Assembly (NCBI GenBank): GCA_041853585.1
Contig: JBGZSM010000061.1
Coordinates: 1 to 23,563, forward strand
Source of the DNA: JAUNKE01 sp041853585
GTDB taxonomy: Bacteria > Bacillota > Clostridia > Peptostreptococcales > Filifactoraceae
Direction of reading: 5' to 3'
Length of the DNA: 23,563 nt
The position numbers were made by a program, and so were the translations under genes. Below, piece by piece: positions 7,723 to 15,200 of this stretch; position 1 is the stretch's first letter; each line of letters begins with the position of its first letter. Below the pieces are notes generated by a model, which saw nothing but the letters and a program-made list of their open reading frames with translations, was not told the DNA's origin and ran no database searches.

Positions 7723-8733
7723 TTAGTACAAACGAAGTCCCGTATAGTTGGAACCATTTCCGATAAAACTTTCGATGCCGGAATTTCCGGAGCTTGCGAA
7801 AGTTGAGTCCATGCGATTCCATGTCGAGCCTTCGAATTGAATTTTGACGCTGACCCATCCCTTGTCCTTCAGATACACTTCATTCCATGCATGATTGATA
7901 TCGTTCGGAGAAACGGTCCCGACAATCAATCTCGTCGGAATTCCTTGCGAGCGTAACATTCCCGACATCAATGCCGCATAGTCGAAGCAGATTCCTTTTC
8001 CGCTCGTCAATGTCTCATCGATATTCGGCAAATAGCCCGGCTGAACCGTATTCGCCTTGTGTTTATCGTATTTTATATTCTTAATGATATAATCGTAAAT
8101 CGCCGCGATTTTTTCCGCTTCGGTTTTTTTCCCTTTCGTCAGCTCATTCGCCTTTGCAACGATTCGCCAATTCGAACCGTACATTACATATTGATTCGGC
8201 TGCAAAAACGGACTCAAGCTGTTATTGAGCTTCACATCAATGGTTTGCTCAAGCAATGGGATATATTTGTTTCCCGAAGTGTTCTCCATCACGCGCACCT
8301 TATAGCTTCCATCGCCAAGTTGCAATGGATAAATTTCATTGATGCCACCATTTTTCAAATCATAATTGTAGGTGGAACTTCCTTTGATAATCTGAACTTT
8401 TAATCGTTTGGAACTGGTTGAATTTCGGATGATGACATAACCTTTTGCAATGTCGGATGCGTCAATCACGCTCCCATCCTTTTCATAAGTTTTTACTCCC
8501 GGTGCGGATACATTGACCGTTCCGGCAATTCCGCCCCCCGATTTCAGATTGGTTGTTTTTCCGCCGGATGAAAGGGCGATGTCGTTCTCAAAAATCATCT
8601 CTTCCTTCGCCAGCTCCACATCGAGCAAACCATTATCGGATTGATGCTCGATACTCTCTGCAAATTGTGCCACGCTTCCTGCAAGCACAAGACATGCTAC
8701 AATAGCCACTCCTTTTAATTTGTAATTTTTCAT
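7723..8733 (-). CDS. Secreted transglutaminase-like (papain-fold) protein
   Basis: A 336-residue protein with a signal peptide or anchor (1-25, MKNYKLKGVAIVACLVLAGS). Residues 60-170 are beta-rich, perhaps a linker or Ig-like domain. The transglutaminase core spans about 200-315, with the catalytic triad visible as Cys249 in GKGICFDYA, His281 in NHAWNEVY and Asp309 in RMDSTFA. Families with this fold act as cross-linkers, proteases or peptide cyclases; the sequence does not tell which. It heads the pilus-like operon behind its own promoter, with AAAGGAG before the ATG. Its position suggests it modifies a surface product of this operon, for instance the adhesin or a pilin-like subunit. That link is inference. 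Confidence 0.88.
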   Translation of the reverse strand: MKNYKLKGVAIVACLVLAGSVAQFAESIEHQSDNGLLDVELAKEEMIFENDIALSSGGKTTNLKSGGGIAGTVNVSAPGVKTYEKDGSVIDASDIAKGYVIIRNSTSSKRLKVQIIKGSSTYNYDLKNGGINEIYPLQLGDGSYKVRVMENTSGNKYIPLLEQTIDVKLNNSLSPFLQPNQYVMYGSNWRIVAKANELTKGKKTEAEKIAAIYDYIIKNIKYDKHKANTVQPGYLPNIDETLTSGKGICFDYAALMSGMLRSQGIPTRLIVGTVSPNDINHAWNEVYLKDKGWVSVKIQFEGSTWNRMDSTFASSGNSGIESFIGNGSNYTGLRLY

Positions 8734-8774
8734 ACAAGACTCCTTTCATGTTGCTAAATTCAAAAGTCGCTATT

Positions 8775-8802
8775 AGTATATCGGCAGCCTGAAAACATTC
8801 AA
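8775..8802 (-). promoter_or_regulatory. Predicted promoter of the pilus/adhesin operon
   Basis: On the minus strand TTGAAT (8802-8797), a 16-nt spacer and TATACT (8780-8775) form a sigma-A-like promoter about 40 nt before the transglutaminase start. It lies between the sortase terminator and the operon, so the operon is probably transcribed separately from srtB. A TTGACA slightly upstream has no -10 at a normal distance. Confidence 0.6.
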
Positions 8803-8838
8803 TAGATAATGTCAACCGTCAAATTCTTATTTGCAAAC

Positions 8839-8878
8839 AAAAAATGCCCCGAAACTCTCTTACAGAGATTTCGGCGCA
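8839..8878 (-). terminator. Intrinsic terminator of the sortase gene
   Basis: Just after the srtB stop, TGCGCCGAAATCTCT and AGAGAGTTTCGGGGCA pair across a 3-nt loop with one mismatch and one bulged G. Six U residues follow (8844-8839). Confidence 0.85.
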
Positions 8879-8883
8879 CTTTT

Positions 8884-9723
8884 CTATTTCGCTCTCGGCA
8901 ACAGGCGATTCGGATTTGTGACTGCCTTTTCAACATCCACCGCAGCGCTTTCTCCTTCGCGAACTCGTCTCGCTACAACCACGAGCTTGGTTTCATATTT
9001 GTCATTGACACAGGTTTGCAGCGTCACGAGCTTATCGCCCAGTTCGACATCCACATCCGTTGTATAAAAACTTCTTTTTTTGATTTCATCCAAGTACCAA
9101 TCCAGGTCCTCCTGCGTTTCCGCGACGACAAAATTGTAATACTCAAAGACTTCGCCGAACTGCGGCTCCGTATTGGCTTCGTATGCCGCTATAACCTTCC
9201 ACTGTCCTTCATCATAGAGCGTATCGACATTGATGACCGGCGACTTTTTGTAAAAATCGATGTTCTGATATCGCATCAGCTCCGTAAAAATCGTTCCTTT
9301 GACTCCCATATTGTGGCCGTAAATCAAAGTGTTGTCGTGAAGTTCGGGGCCTAAAACATTTCGGAAATCCATAAAGGGAATCCCTTCAAATACCTTTTTT
9401 TTCTCAAAGTTACGATGCAGATAATAGTCATTGTCCTCCGCTTGCAAAATCGGATAATCAATCATCGTGTTGGGCACATTAATCCAACCGACCAAGTCGT
9501 TATTCTGTTTATACATCTCTTCAAACTTCGGCAAAATTTTTGCCTCAAACTGCTCTTCAACCGGTTTTTCCGGCTTCGGCGGGCTCGGTATTTCTTCTAT
9601 ATTTTGCGCGACCGGTGATTTTATCTCTTGAAACGATGCTCCATCGAGATACCAATAGACACCTCCTGCGGATATGAATAGCACCGCAAGCAACAAAACA
9701 GCCCATTTAATTATATTTTTCAT
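8884..9723 (-). CDS. srtB: Class B sortase
   Basis: A 279-residue cysteine transpeptidase anchored by an N-terminal helix (about 6-26). A Pro/Glu-rich linker (40-60) leads to the catalytic domain, which opens with the SrtB-like NNDLVGWINVPNT. The active residues are visible: His137 in IYGHNM, Cys238 in TLQTC and Arg252 in VVVARRVR. Sortases cut a C-terminal sorting motif and join the protein to peptidoglycan or another subunit. An acidic tail of about 25 residues follows the last strand. ACGGGAG precedes the ATG. The gene has its own terminator and a possible promoter, so it is a single-gene unit upstream of the pilus/adhesin operon. The giant adhesin is a plausible substrate, but its C-terminus is not in the window. 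Confidence 0.93.
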   Translation of the reverse strand: MKNIIKWAVLLLAVLFISAGGVYWYLDGASFQEIKSPVAQNIEEIPSPPKPEKPVEEQFEAKILPKFEEMYKQNNDLVGWINVPNTMIDYPILQAEDNDYYLHRNFEKKKVFEGIPFMDFRNVLGPELHDNTLIYGHNMGVKGTIFTELMRYQNIDFYKKSPVINVDTLYDEGQWKVIAAYEANTEPQFGEVFEYYNFVVAETQEDLDWYLDEIKKRSFYTTDVDVELGDKLVTLQTCVNDKYETKLVVVARRVREGESAAVDVEKAVTNPNRLLPRAK

Positions 9724-9757
9724 CTTTTTCTCCCGTTGTCAAAATCAAATCCTTTAA

Positions 9758-9766
9758 TGTATAGCA
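9758..9766 (-). promoter_or_regulatory. Possible extended -10 for srtB
   Basis: TGCTATACA on the minus strand (9766-9758) is an extended -10 element about 35 nt before the srtB ATG. No good -35 sits at 16-18 nt, so the call is weak. The rest of 9724-9920 shows nothing else I can name. Confidence 0.4.
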
Positions 9767-9920
9767 TTTATACCCCAATTCGCTTTTTTATCATCAACTT
9801 TAAATCACAAAATGAAGAAGGGATTTACAACCTGTACAATTATCGGCGCTTTTTCAAAAAAGAATAGATGATAAAGCTTATTTTATAATCTGCATGGCAA
9901 TCTTTGATTCGACTGAAAAT

Positions 9921-9957
9921 AAAAAAGCTGTGCAGAACGAATTTCGCCCCGCACGGC
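9921..9957 (-). terminator. Intrinsic terminator after the phosphosugar mutase
   Basis: A 14-bp stem (9957-9944 with 9940-9927, one C-A mismatch, several G-U pairs) closes a 3-nt loop and is followed by six U residues (9926-9921). It starts 5 nt after the mutase stop codon. Confidence 0.85.
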
Positions 9958-9962
9958 CTTCT

Positions 9963-11705
9963 TTATTTGATTTCGCGAATCATCGAAACAACTTGAGTTT
10001 TCATTTGCTCCAATTTTTGCTCGGCATCTTCTCTCGTTTTTCCGACCGTATTCATATAAATTTTTATCTTCGGCTCCGTTCCGGACGGACGAAGCGCATA
10101 CCAACTCGTATCGTCCATTATAAATTTGAGGGCATTCTGCTTTTCGACATCGATGACCGTTTTTTCTCCGCTCTCCACATCAATTTCTTCGCTGATTTTA
10201 TAATCCAAATACTTTTTAAGCTTCATATCGCCGATTTTTGTCGGATATATTTTTCGGTATTCCGACATCATGCGCGCGATTCTTTCTTGCCCCTCGATTC
10301 CTTCAAGCACAATGGAAACCGTATCATCCAAATGATAGCCGAATTCTTCGAACAATTCTTCCAGCAAATCGATTAAAGTCATATTGCGCTTTTTATAATA
10401 ACCGGCAAGTTCGGCAAACAACATACTCGCCGACACGCCGTCCTTATCACGCACGAAAGTACCCACTGCATAACCGATGGACTCTTCCCAGCCCATGATC
10501 ATTTTACCTTTGCCGATTTTATCCAATTCATTTTGAACGCCCGAAATATTTTTGAAGCCCGTCAACACCGTCTTGGTCGGCACCTGATACTTTTGTGCAA
10601 TTTTCGCGCCCAAATCCGAAGTCACAATCGATTTGACAATCAAAGCGTCCTCCCAAATTTGATTTTTTGCCGCCATCTGTGACAAAATATAATGCACCAA
10701 AATATAGCCGACTTGATTGCCGTTGAGCGGAACATACTCGTCTTTGTGCTTGACGATGATTGCAATACGATCACAATCCGGGTCGGTCGCGATGAGCAAC
10801 TCGCCGCCGACTTCTTTCGCTAAACGCAACGAATATTCAAATGCTCGAAGGTCTTCCGGATTCGGATATTCGATGGTCGGGAAAGTTCCGTCCGGCATCT
10901 CCTGCTCCTTGACCACATATACATTTTCGAAGCCACGCTCGCTCAACACGCGTCGAACCGGAATATTGCCCGCTCCGTTCAGCGGCGTATAGATGATTTT
11001 TACAGACTTGTCAACTTCTTCATCATTGAGCGAAAGGGATTTCACCGCTGCGATATACGCATCGTCCACCTCTTTGCCGATGTATTCAAGCAAATTGTTT
11101 TTCAGCGCCCAATCCTTCGTATAGATGTCGCGACGACAGAGATATTCCACCTTTTCGAATCGCTCCAATTTGGAAATCTGAGCCAAAATTCGATTAGCAA
11201 TATCGTCCTTGATTTGAGAGCCTTCTTCCCAATACACCTTGTAACCGTTGTAATTTTTCGGATTGTGGCTCGCTGTAATATTGATTCCCGCCGCACAGTT
11301 CAGATGACGCACCGAAAAACTCAGCTCCGGCGTCGGACGCAAATCTTCAAAAAGATAAGCCTTGATTCCGTTGGACGCAAATACCAAAGCCGCCGTCAAC
11401 GCAAAATCCTTGCTGCCGATTCGAGGGTCATGCGCAATCACGACACCGCGTTTTGCAAAGGCCTCTCCCTCTTCCAAAATCACTTTGGCAAAAGCATCGG
11501 TCGCTCGGGCGATGATGTATTCGTTCATTCGGTTCGCGCCGGCTCCCATCTTTCCGCGCAATCCCGCCGTTCCGAATTCCAAGTCCGTATAAAAGCGCTC
11601 TCTGATTTCATTCTCATCCTTTTCAATCGCTCTTAATTCTTCTTTTGTTTTCTCATCGATTACGGATGAGTTGAGCCATTGCTCATATCTTTGCATAAAA
11701 TCCAT
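9963..11705 (-). CDS. pgcA: Phosphoglucomutase/phosphomannomutase (alpha-D-phosphohexomutase)
   Basis: A 580-residue cytoplasmic enzyme that interconverts hexose 1- and 6-phosphates, feeding nucleotide-sugar and envelope polysaccharide synthesis. All four family motifs are present: the phosphoserine loop TASHNPKNYNGYK (Ser146), the magnesium loop ATDPDCDR (306-313), the sugar-binding loop GWEESIGY (405-412) and the phosphate-binding loop RPSGTEPKIK (539-548). Length matches Bacillus PgcA-type enzymes (about 580). AGGAGAAATT precedes the ATG. It lies 52 nt after cobT with no terminator between, so partial read-through from cobT is likely, though the functions are unrelated. Glucose versus mannose preference cannot be read from sequence, and the symbol is by resemblance. 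Confidence 0.95.
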   Translation of the reverse strand: MDFMQRYEQWLNSSVIDEKTKEELRAIEKDENEIRERFYTDLEFGTAGLRGKMGAGANRMNEYIIARATDAFAKVILEEGEAFAKRGVVIAHDPRIGSKDFALTAALVFASNGIKAYLFEDLRPTPELSFSVRHLNCAAGINITASHNPKNYNGYKVYWEEGSQIKDDIANRILAQISKLERFEKVEYLCRRDIYTKDWALKNNLLEYIGKEVDDAYIAAVKSLSLNDEEVDKSVKIIYTPLNGAGNIPVRRVLSERGFENVYVVKEQEMPDGTFPTIEYPNPEDLRAFEYSLRLAKEVGGELLIATDPDCDRIAIIVKHKDEYVPLNGNQVGYILVHYILSQMAAKNQIWEDALIVKSIVTSDLGAKIAQKYQVPTKTVLTGFKNISGVQNELDKIGKGKMIMGWEESIGYAVGTFVRDKDGVSASMLFAELAGYYKKRNMTLIDLLEELFEEFGYHLDDTVSIVLEGIEGQERIARMMSEYRKIYPTKIGDMKLKKYLDYKISEEIDVESGEKTVIDVEKQNALKFIMDDTSWYALRPSGTEPKIKIYMNTVGKTREDAEQKLEQMKTQVVSMIREIK

Positions 11706-11757
11706 AATTTCTCCTATCCGATTTCAAATCTTTATCATGACCAAAATTTGAGCGAAA

Positions 11758-12876
11758 TCAATTCTTCACTTCGCAGCCTTCAATCGGTACGCCCGAATTG
11801 TCAAAGGTCGCCACCTTGGTGTAAACCTCATTCGCCGCATCGATGATGCCGAAGAAAATCGCGGCGCCCGAGCCTTCGCCCAATCGCATATTCATATCCA
11901 GCGATGCCGAAAGTCCCAATTTTTCAAGCGCAATCGCCGATGCCGGTTCCGCCGATTTGTGCGAGGCGAGCATATAGTCCGTAACGGTTGCACAAAGACT
12001 TTGCGCAATCAGAGCCGCCGCATAGGAAATAAATCCGTCGAGCACGACCGGAATTTTTTTGTGCGCACAGGCGAGCATCACGCCGACCAATGCACCGATT
12101 TCAAATCCGCCGACCTTCGACAACACATCGATGCCGTCATTGGGATCGGGTTTGTTCAAATCGATTCCTTTTCGGATCGTGTTGACCTTGTGCTCCAGTC
12201 CGCTCAGCGTCGTTCCCGCCCCAAGTCCCGTCACCTCTTCAACGGGATGACCGCTCAAAATCGATACGATGGCGGAACTTGGTGAAGTGTTACAGATTCC
12301 CATCTCTCCGAGACCGATTACTCGAATTCCTTTTTCGATGTGCTCCTCGGCAATTCGAATGCCGAGCGCTATCGACAAAATCGCCTCGTCCCTCGTCATC
12401 GCCTGCCCTTTTGCAAAATTCGAAGTGCCTTTTCGGATTTTTTGATTCTCCACCCCGTCTATCGTCGCATCCGAATTGATACCGACATCGATAGGAATTA
12501 CCTTGCTGCCCATCAATTTGGACAACACGCCGATGGAGCAAATCCCTTTCGCATAATTGGCAAATGCGAGTGCGGTAACTTCCTGCGGCTGTGTGCTGAT
12601 TCCTTCTTCATAAATTCCATGGTCCGCACCGAAAGCCAATACGATTTTCGGATTGGTCTCATAAAATTGCTGACGATAAATACTCGCCAATTTGATGCTG
12701 ATATCTTCCAATTTTCCGAGCGAGCCGGGCGGCTTCACCAAGATATTTTGTCTATCTTGAGCCTTCTTTCGATATTCTTCGCATGCCGGCTCGATGCCGG
12801 CAACAGTCTCTTCCAACAACTTTTTATTTTCCGATGAAAAAGACGGCTCTTTCTCCAATTTATCCGCTAAATACAT
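11758..12876 (-). CDS. cobT: Nicotinate-nucleotide--dimethylbenzimidazole phosphoribosyltransferase
   Basis: A 372-residue cytoplasmic enzyme of the cobamide lower-loop pathway. It transfers phosphoribose from nicotinate mononucleotide to a benzimidazole base, giving alpha-ribazole phosphate. Motifs include KPPGSLGKLEDIS (48-60), FGADHGIYEEGIS (82-94), GLGEMGICNTSPSSA (188-202), TGLGAGTTLSGLEHK (216-230) and RLGEGSGAA (331-339), in which Glu334 should be the catalytic base. I place the start at 12876, directly after GAAGGAGATAAA; the frame extends in-frame to 12924 without a better site. Length fits the family (about 350). No other cobamide gene is in the window, so it may serve salvage or base remodelling, or its partners lie elsewhere. 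Confidence 0.96.
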   Translation of the reverse strand: MYLADKLEKEPSFSSENKKLLEETVAGIEPACEEYRKKAQDRQNILVKPPGSLGKLEDISIKLASIYRQQFYETNPKIVLAFGADHGIYEEGISTQPQEVTALAFANYAKGICSIGVLSKLMGSKVIPIDVGINSDATIDGVENQKIRKGTSNFAKGQAMTRDEAILSIALGIRIAEEHIEKGIRVIGLGEMGICNTSPSSAIVSILSGHPVEEVTGLGAGTTLSGLEHKVNTIRKGIDLNKPDPNDGIDVLSKVGGFEIGALVGVMLACAHKKIPVVLDGFISYAAALIAQSLCATVTDYMLASHKSAEPASAIALEKLGLSASLDMNMRLGEGSGAAIFFGIIDAANEVYTKVATFDNSGVPIEGCEVKN

Positions 12877-12985
12877 TTTATCTCCTTCTATAACAGGTTC
12901 CATACCAATCCAATAAAATCCCACAATTATTCGGATTCTCCCAACCCATCATTTGTCCGATGAGCTGCATCAAAAATCTTTTTAA

Positions 12986-12994
12986 ATTATATCA
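12986..12994 (-). promoter_or_regulatory. Extended -10 promoter for cobT
   Basis: TGATATAAT on the minus strand (12994-12986) is a perfect -10 with the TGn extension. No good -35 is spaced correctly. The transcript would have a leader of about 100 nt; I saw no cobalamin riboswitch core in it and it is too short to hold one. Confidence 0.55.
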
Positions 12995-13017
12995 CTTATC
13001 GTCAAAATTTCATAGAC

Positions 13018-13039
13018 AAAAAGATGGCAAAGCCATCTT
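13018..13039 (-). terminator. Intrinsic terminator after the ABC exporter
   Basis: A perfect stem, AAGATGGC / GCCATCTT with a UUU loop, begins one base after the TAG stop and runs into a short U tract (TTTTTG). Confidence 0.9.
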
Positions 13040-14635
13040 CTATCGATTTACTATTTTTATGTCATCGCCCGTAAATTCAATCACCGCATCGTAACGAGCT
13101 TTATTTTCTTCGCTGAAATGATGCGCAATATGAATGAAGCCGAAATTCTTTTCTTCAAGCATCAGATTTTCAATCAAATCGCAGGAATATCTGTCCACAT
13201 TGCTGATTGCTTCGTCAAAAACGATGAAGCTTCGCGCTTGCAGCAATGCTCTGGCGACGATGATTTTTTGTTTTTCGCCTCCGGAAATCGTCAGGCTCAT
13301 CTCATTGAGATTTTCGTTACGATTTTCAATAAGCTCCTTTTCCAAATTGACCTTGGCGAGCAATTCTTCAATTCGAGCGGCATCCGTCGGTTGAAACAAA
13401 GTGATATTCTGCGTGATATCGGCTTGAAACAGATAGGAATTTTGCCATGTGAACCAAATGCTCTTCGCCAAATCCGGAAATTGACGAATATCCTTTCCGT
13501 TGATGCGAATAGCTCCCTCGTAATTTTCCATTTCACCGAACAACAATTTGAGCAAAGTCGATTTTCCCGCACCGTTGGCTCCGATAATCAAATATTTTTT
13601 CGGAAACTCGAAGTCGAAGGAAAAATCTTTCATAATCACTTTGTTTTCGCTGTAAGCAAAGGAAACCTTGTCGAATTCAATATGCTCGACTTTTTGAATC
13701 GCCACTTCGGCAAAATCTTTGTCATCCATCCACTCGAACAGATTCTTTTTAATCGAACGAGTCGAAAACACGCTGATAATCTCTTCCGAAACCGAGATAA
13801 TCGGATAAGTCAGCAGATCGGACAATTGAAACACCGCCAAAAATGTTCCGACGGTCGTCTTGCCCGCCATAATGCTCTTGGCAATCAAAAATACGATGAG
13901 AAACTGTGTCGCGAATTGACACAGTCCGACCGAGCAATGCAAAACAGCGGTTTGGAATCCGTAAGCATAGTCCGATTCCTGTTGTCGAAGCGATTGCTCC
14001 GAAATGCCGTCTTCGATTCTTTTTTCAAGCAAGTAGCTTTTGATGGCGGAGAGACCTTCCACCACATCGTGAAAAGCCAGATTGAGTCGGCGCAGCCCCG
14101 TCGCGCTTTCATTTCGATACCGTTGTAATTTTCCTTCAAATAAATACGGCAACAAAAGGCTGATGATATTGCTGAGCAAAATTGTTATCGCAACCCCAAC
14201 ATGCAATTTGAACAACAGCGCCATATACCATAAAATCGACAGCACTTGAAAAAATATGTGGGGAATCAATTTGTAATAATCCTCAACAACCATTCCGATT
14301 TCATTATTGTAGACGGAATACAATTCCTGAGGATTTTCAACCTTTTTCCCTTTTAACAAAATGCCGCGCACCAACAATTTCCGAAGAGATAAATACAATG
14401 ATTTTTGATATTTTTTATAAGATATCTTGTTACAGAATTCCGCAATCAACACTAATATTATCAGCAAAACAAATTCCATAAAATATTGATTGATATCGGT
14501 ATAGTCCTTTACCATCAGCGCATCGGTAATCTTTTTGATAACCATCGGCATGGTGGCATTACAAAATACCAAGACCGTACTTAACCCCGCAATCAGCAGG
14601 CTGTAAGCCGCTATCTTTTTTCGTAAGTTTTTCAT
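13040..14635 (-). CDS. ABC exporter, fused permease and ATPase
   Basis: A 531-residue half-transporter, expected to act as a homodimer in the membrane. Six hydrophobic segments occupy about residues 8-290. The ATPase follows: Walker A GANGAGKST (352-360), Q-loop TWQNSYLF (Gln398), signature ISGGEKQK (450-457), Walker B IVFDEAISNVD with Glu475, and switch His505 in IAHHFSEE. The signature reads SGGE rather than SGGQ. Type I exporters of this shape export peptides, lipids or drugs; the substrate is not evident. It is short for the class (570-600). It lies 34 nt after a small membrane protein and ends at its own terminator. GAAAGAGA before the ATG is a weak ribosome binding site. Confidence 0.9.
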   Translation of the reverse strand: MKNLRKKIAAYSLLIAGLSTVLVFCNATMPMVIKKITDALMVKDYTDINQYFMEFVLLIILVLIAEFCNKISYKKYQKSLYLSLRKLLVRGILLKGKKVENPQELYSVYNNEIGMVVEDYYKLIPHIFFQVLSILWYMALLFKLHVGVAITILLSNIISLLLPYLFEGKLQRYRNESATGLRRLNLAFHDVVEGLSAIKSYLLEKRIEDGISEQSLRQQESDYAYGFQTAVLHCSVGLCQFATQFLIVFLIAKSIMAGKTTVGTFLAVFQLSDLLTYPIISVSEEIISVFSTRSIKKNLFEWMDDKDFAEVAIQKVEHIEFDKVSFAYSENKVIMKDFSFDFEFPKKYLIIGANGAGKSTLLKLLFGEMENYEGAIRINGKDIRQFPDLAKSIWFTWQNSYLFQADITQNITLFQPTDAARIEELLAKVNLEKELIENRNENLNEMSLTISGGEKQKIIVARALLQARSFIVFDEAISNVDRYSCDLIENLMLEEKNFGFIHIAHHFSEENKARYDAVIEFTGDDIKIVNR

Positions 14636-14669
14636 ATTTTCTCTTTCATTCTATAAGTCGTCTCTCAAA

Positions 14670-15065
14670 TTAGTAATTCGCTTCTTCCTCCTGCATCTTC
14701 CCTGCTCCGAACAGATACAAAATGATGGTCGCAAAAGAAAGAATGGTTCCAAGCGGATTGATCCCCTTCTCGGAAAATATCGCTATTACCGTCGAAAAAA
14801 TCTGCAAGCCGATTAGAACTTTTCCAATCAATATGCAGCGGTCGATTCCATATCCCGTTTTGGAAGTCTGAATTCCCAGATAGCCTAAATAAATATATAA
14901 TGCTTGAAGCGCCAACGGGATAAGTGCAATTAACAATGCCAAGAAACCCATTCCTCCATTAACGAATCCAATACCCAAAACGAGTACAGCAAGTCCAAAA
15001 ATCCCAAGTCCTCCAACGATACACATAATAATACCTGCAATAAATAACATTTGTTTTCCGCTCAT
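14670..15065 (-). CDS. Small four-helix membrane protein
   Basis: A 131-residue protein made almost wholly of four hydrophobic helices (about 4-32, 40-66, 80-100 and 105-124) with an acidic C-terminus (MQEEEANY). I recognised no family. The start at 15065 follows GGAGG by five bases; the frame opens further at 15077 without a site. It is the first gene after a good promoter and precedes the ABC exporter by 34 nt, so the two are probably co-transcribed. It could be an accessory or immunity-like membrane partner of the exporter, but nothing in the sequence proves that. Confidence 0.8.
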   Translation of the reverse strand: MSGKQMLFIAGIIMCIVGGLGIFGLAVLVLGIGFVNGGMGFLALLIALIPLALQALYIYLGYLGIQTSKTGYGIDRCILIGKVLIGLQIFSTVIAIFSEKGINPLGTILSFATIILYLFGAGKMQEEEANY

Positions 15066-15117
15066 AAAAGCCTCCATTCATTTTTAAAATTAAAATCATT
15101 TACCGAATCCTGACTAC

Positions 15118-15146
15118 ATTTTATCATAAGCAATTACTCTTGGCAA
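15118..15146 (-). promoter_or_regulatory. Promoter of the membrane-protein/ABC operon
   Basis: TTGCCA (15146-15141), a 17-nt spacer and TAAAAT (15123-15118) match a sigma-A promoter at 5/6 in both boxes. It sits between the upstream terminator and the start at 15065. Confidence 0.75.
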
Positions 15147-15156
15147 ACATTTGCAC

Positions 15157-15183
15157 AAAAAAAGCCGGAATTACTTCCGGCCT
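15157..15183 (-). terminator. Intrinsic terminator after the CoA-disulfide reductase fusion
   Basis: AGGCCGGAA pairs with TTCCGGCTT around a short GTAA-type loop, then seven U residues (15163-15157). It starts 17 nt after the stop codon. Confidence 0.93.
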
Positions 15184-15200
15184 AAACTCCCTAACATCGA

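Noticed and set aside
12877..12985. Cobalamin riboswitch ahead of cobT
   Set aside because: The leader is only about 100 nt and shows no conserved cobalamin-riboswitch core.
13118..14128. 336-residue plus-strand ORF
   Set aside because: It lies entirely antisense to the ABC exporter, whose motifs are complete; the plus frame shows no recognisable domain.
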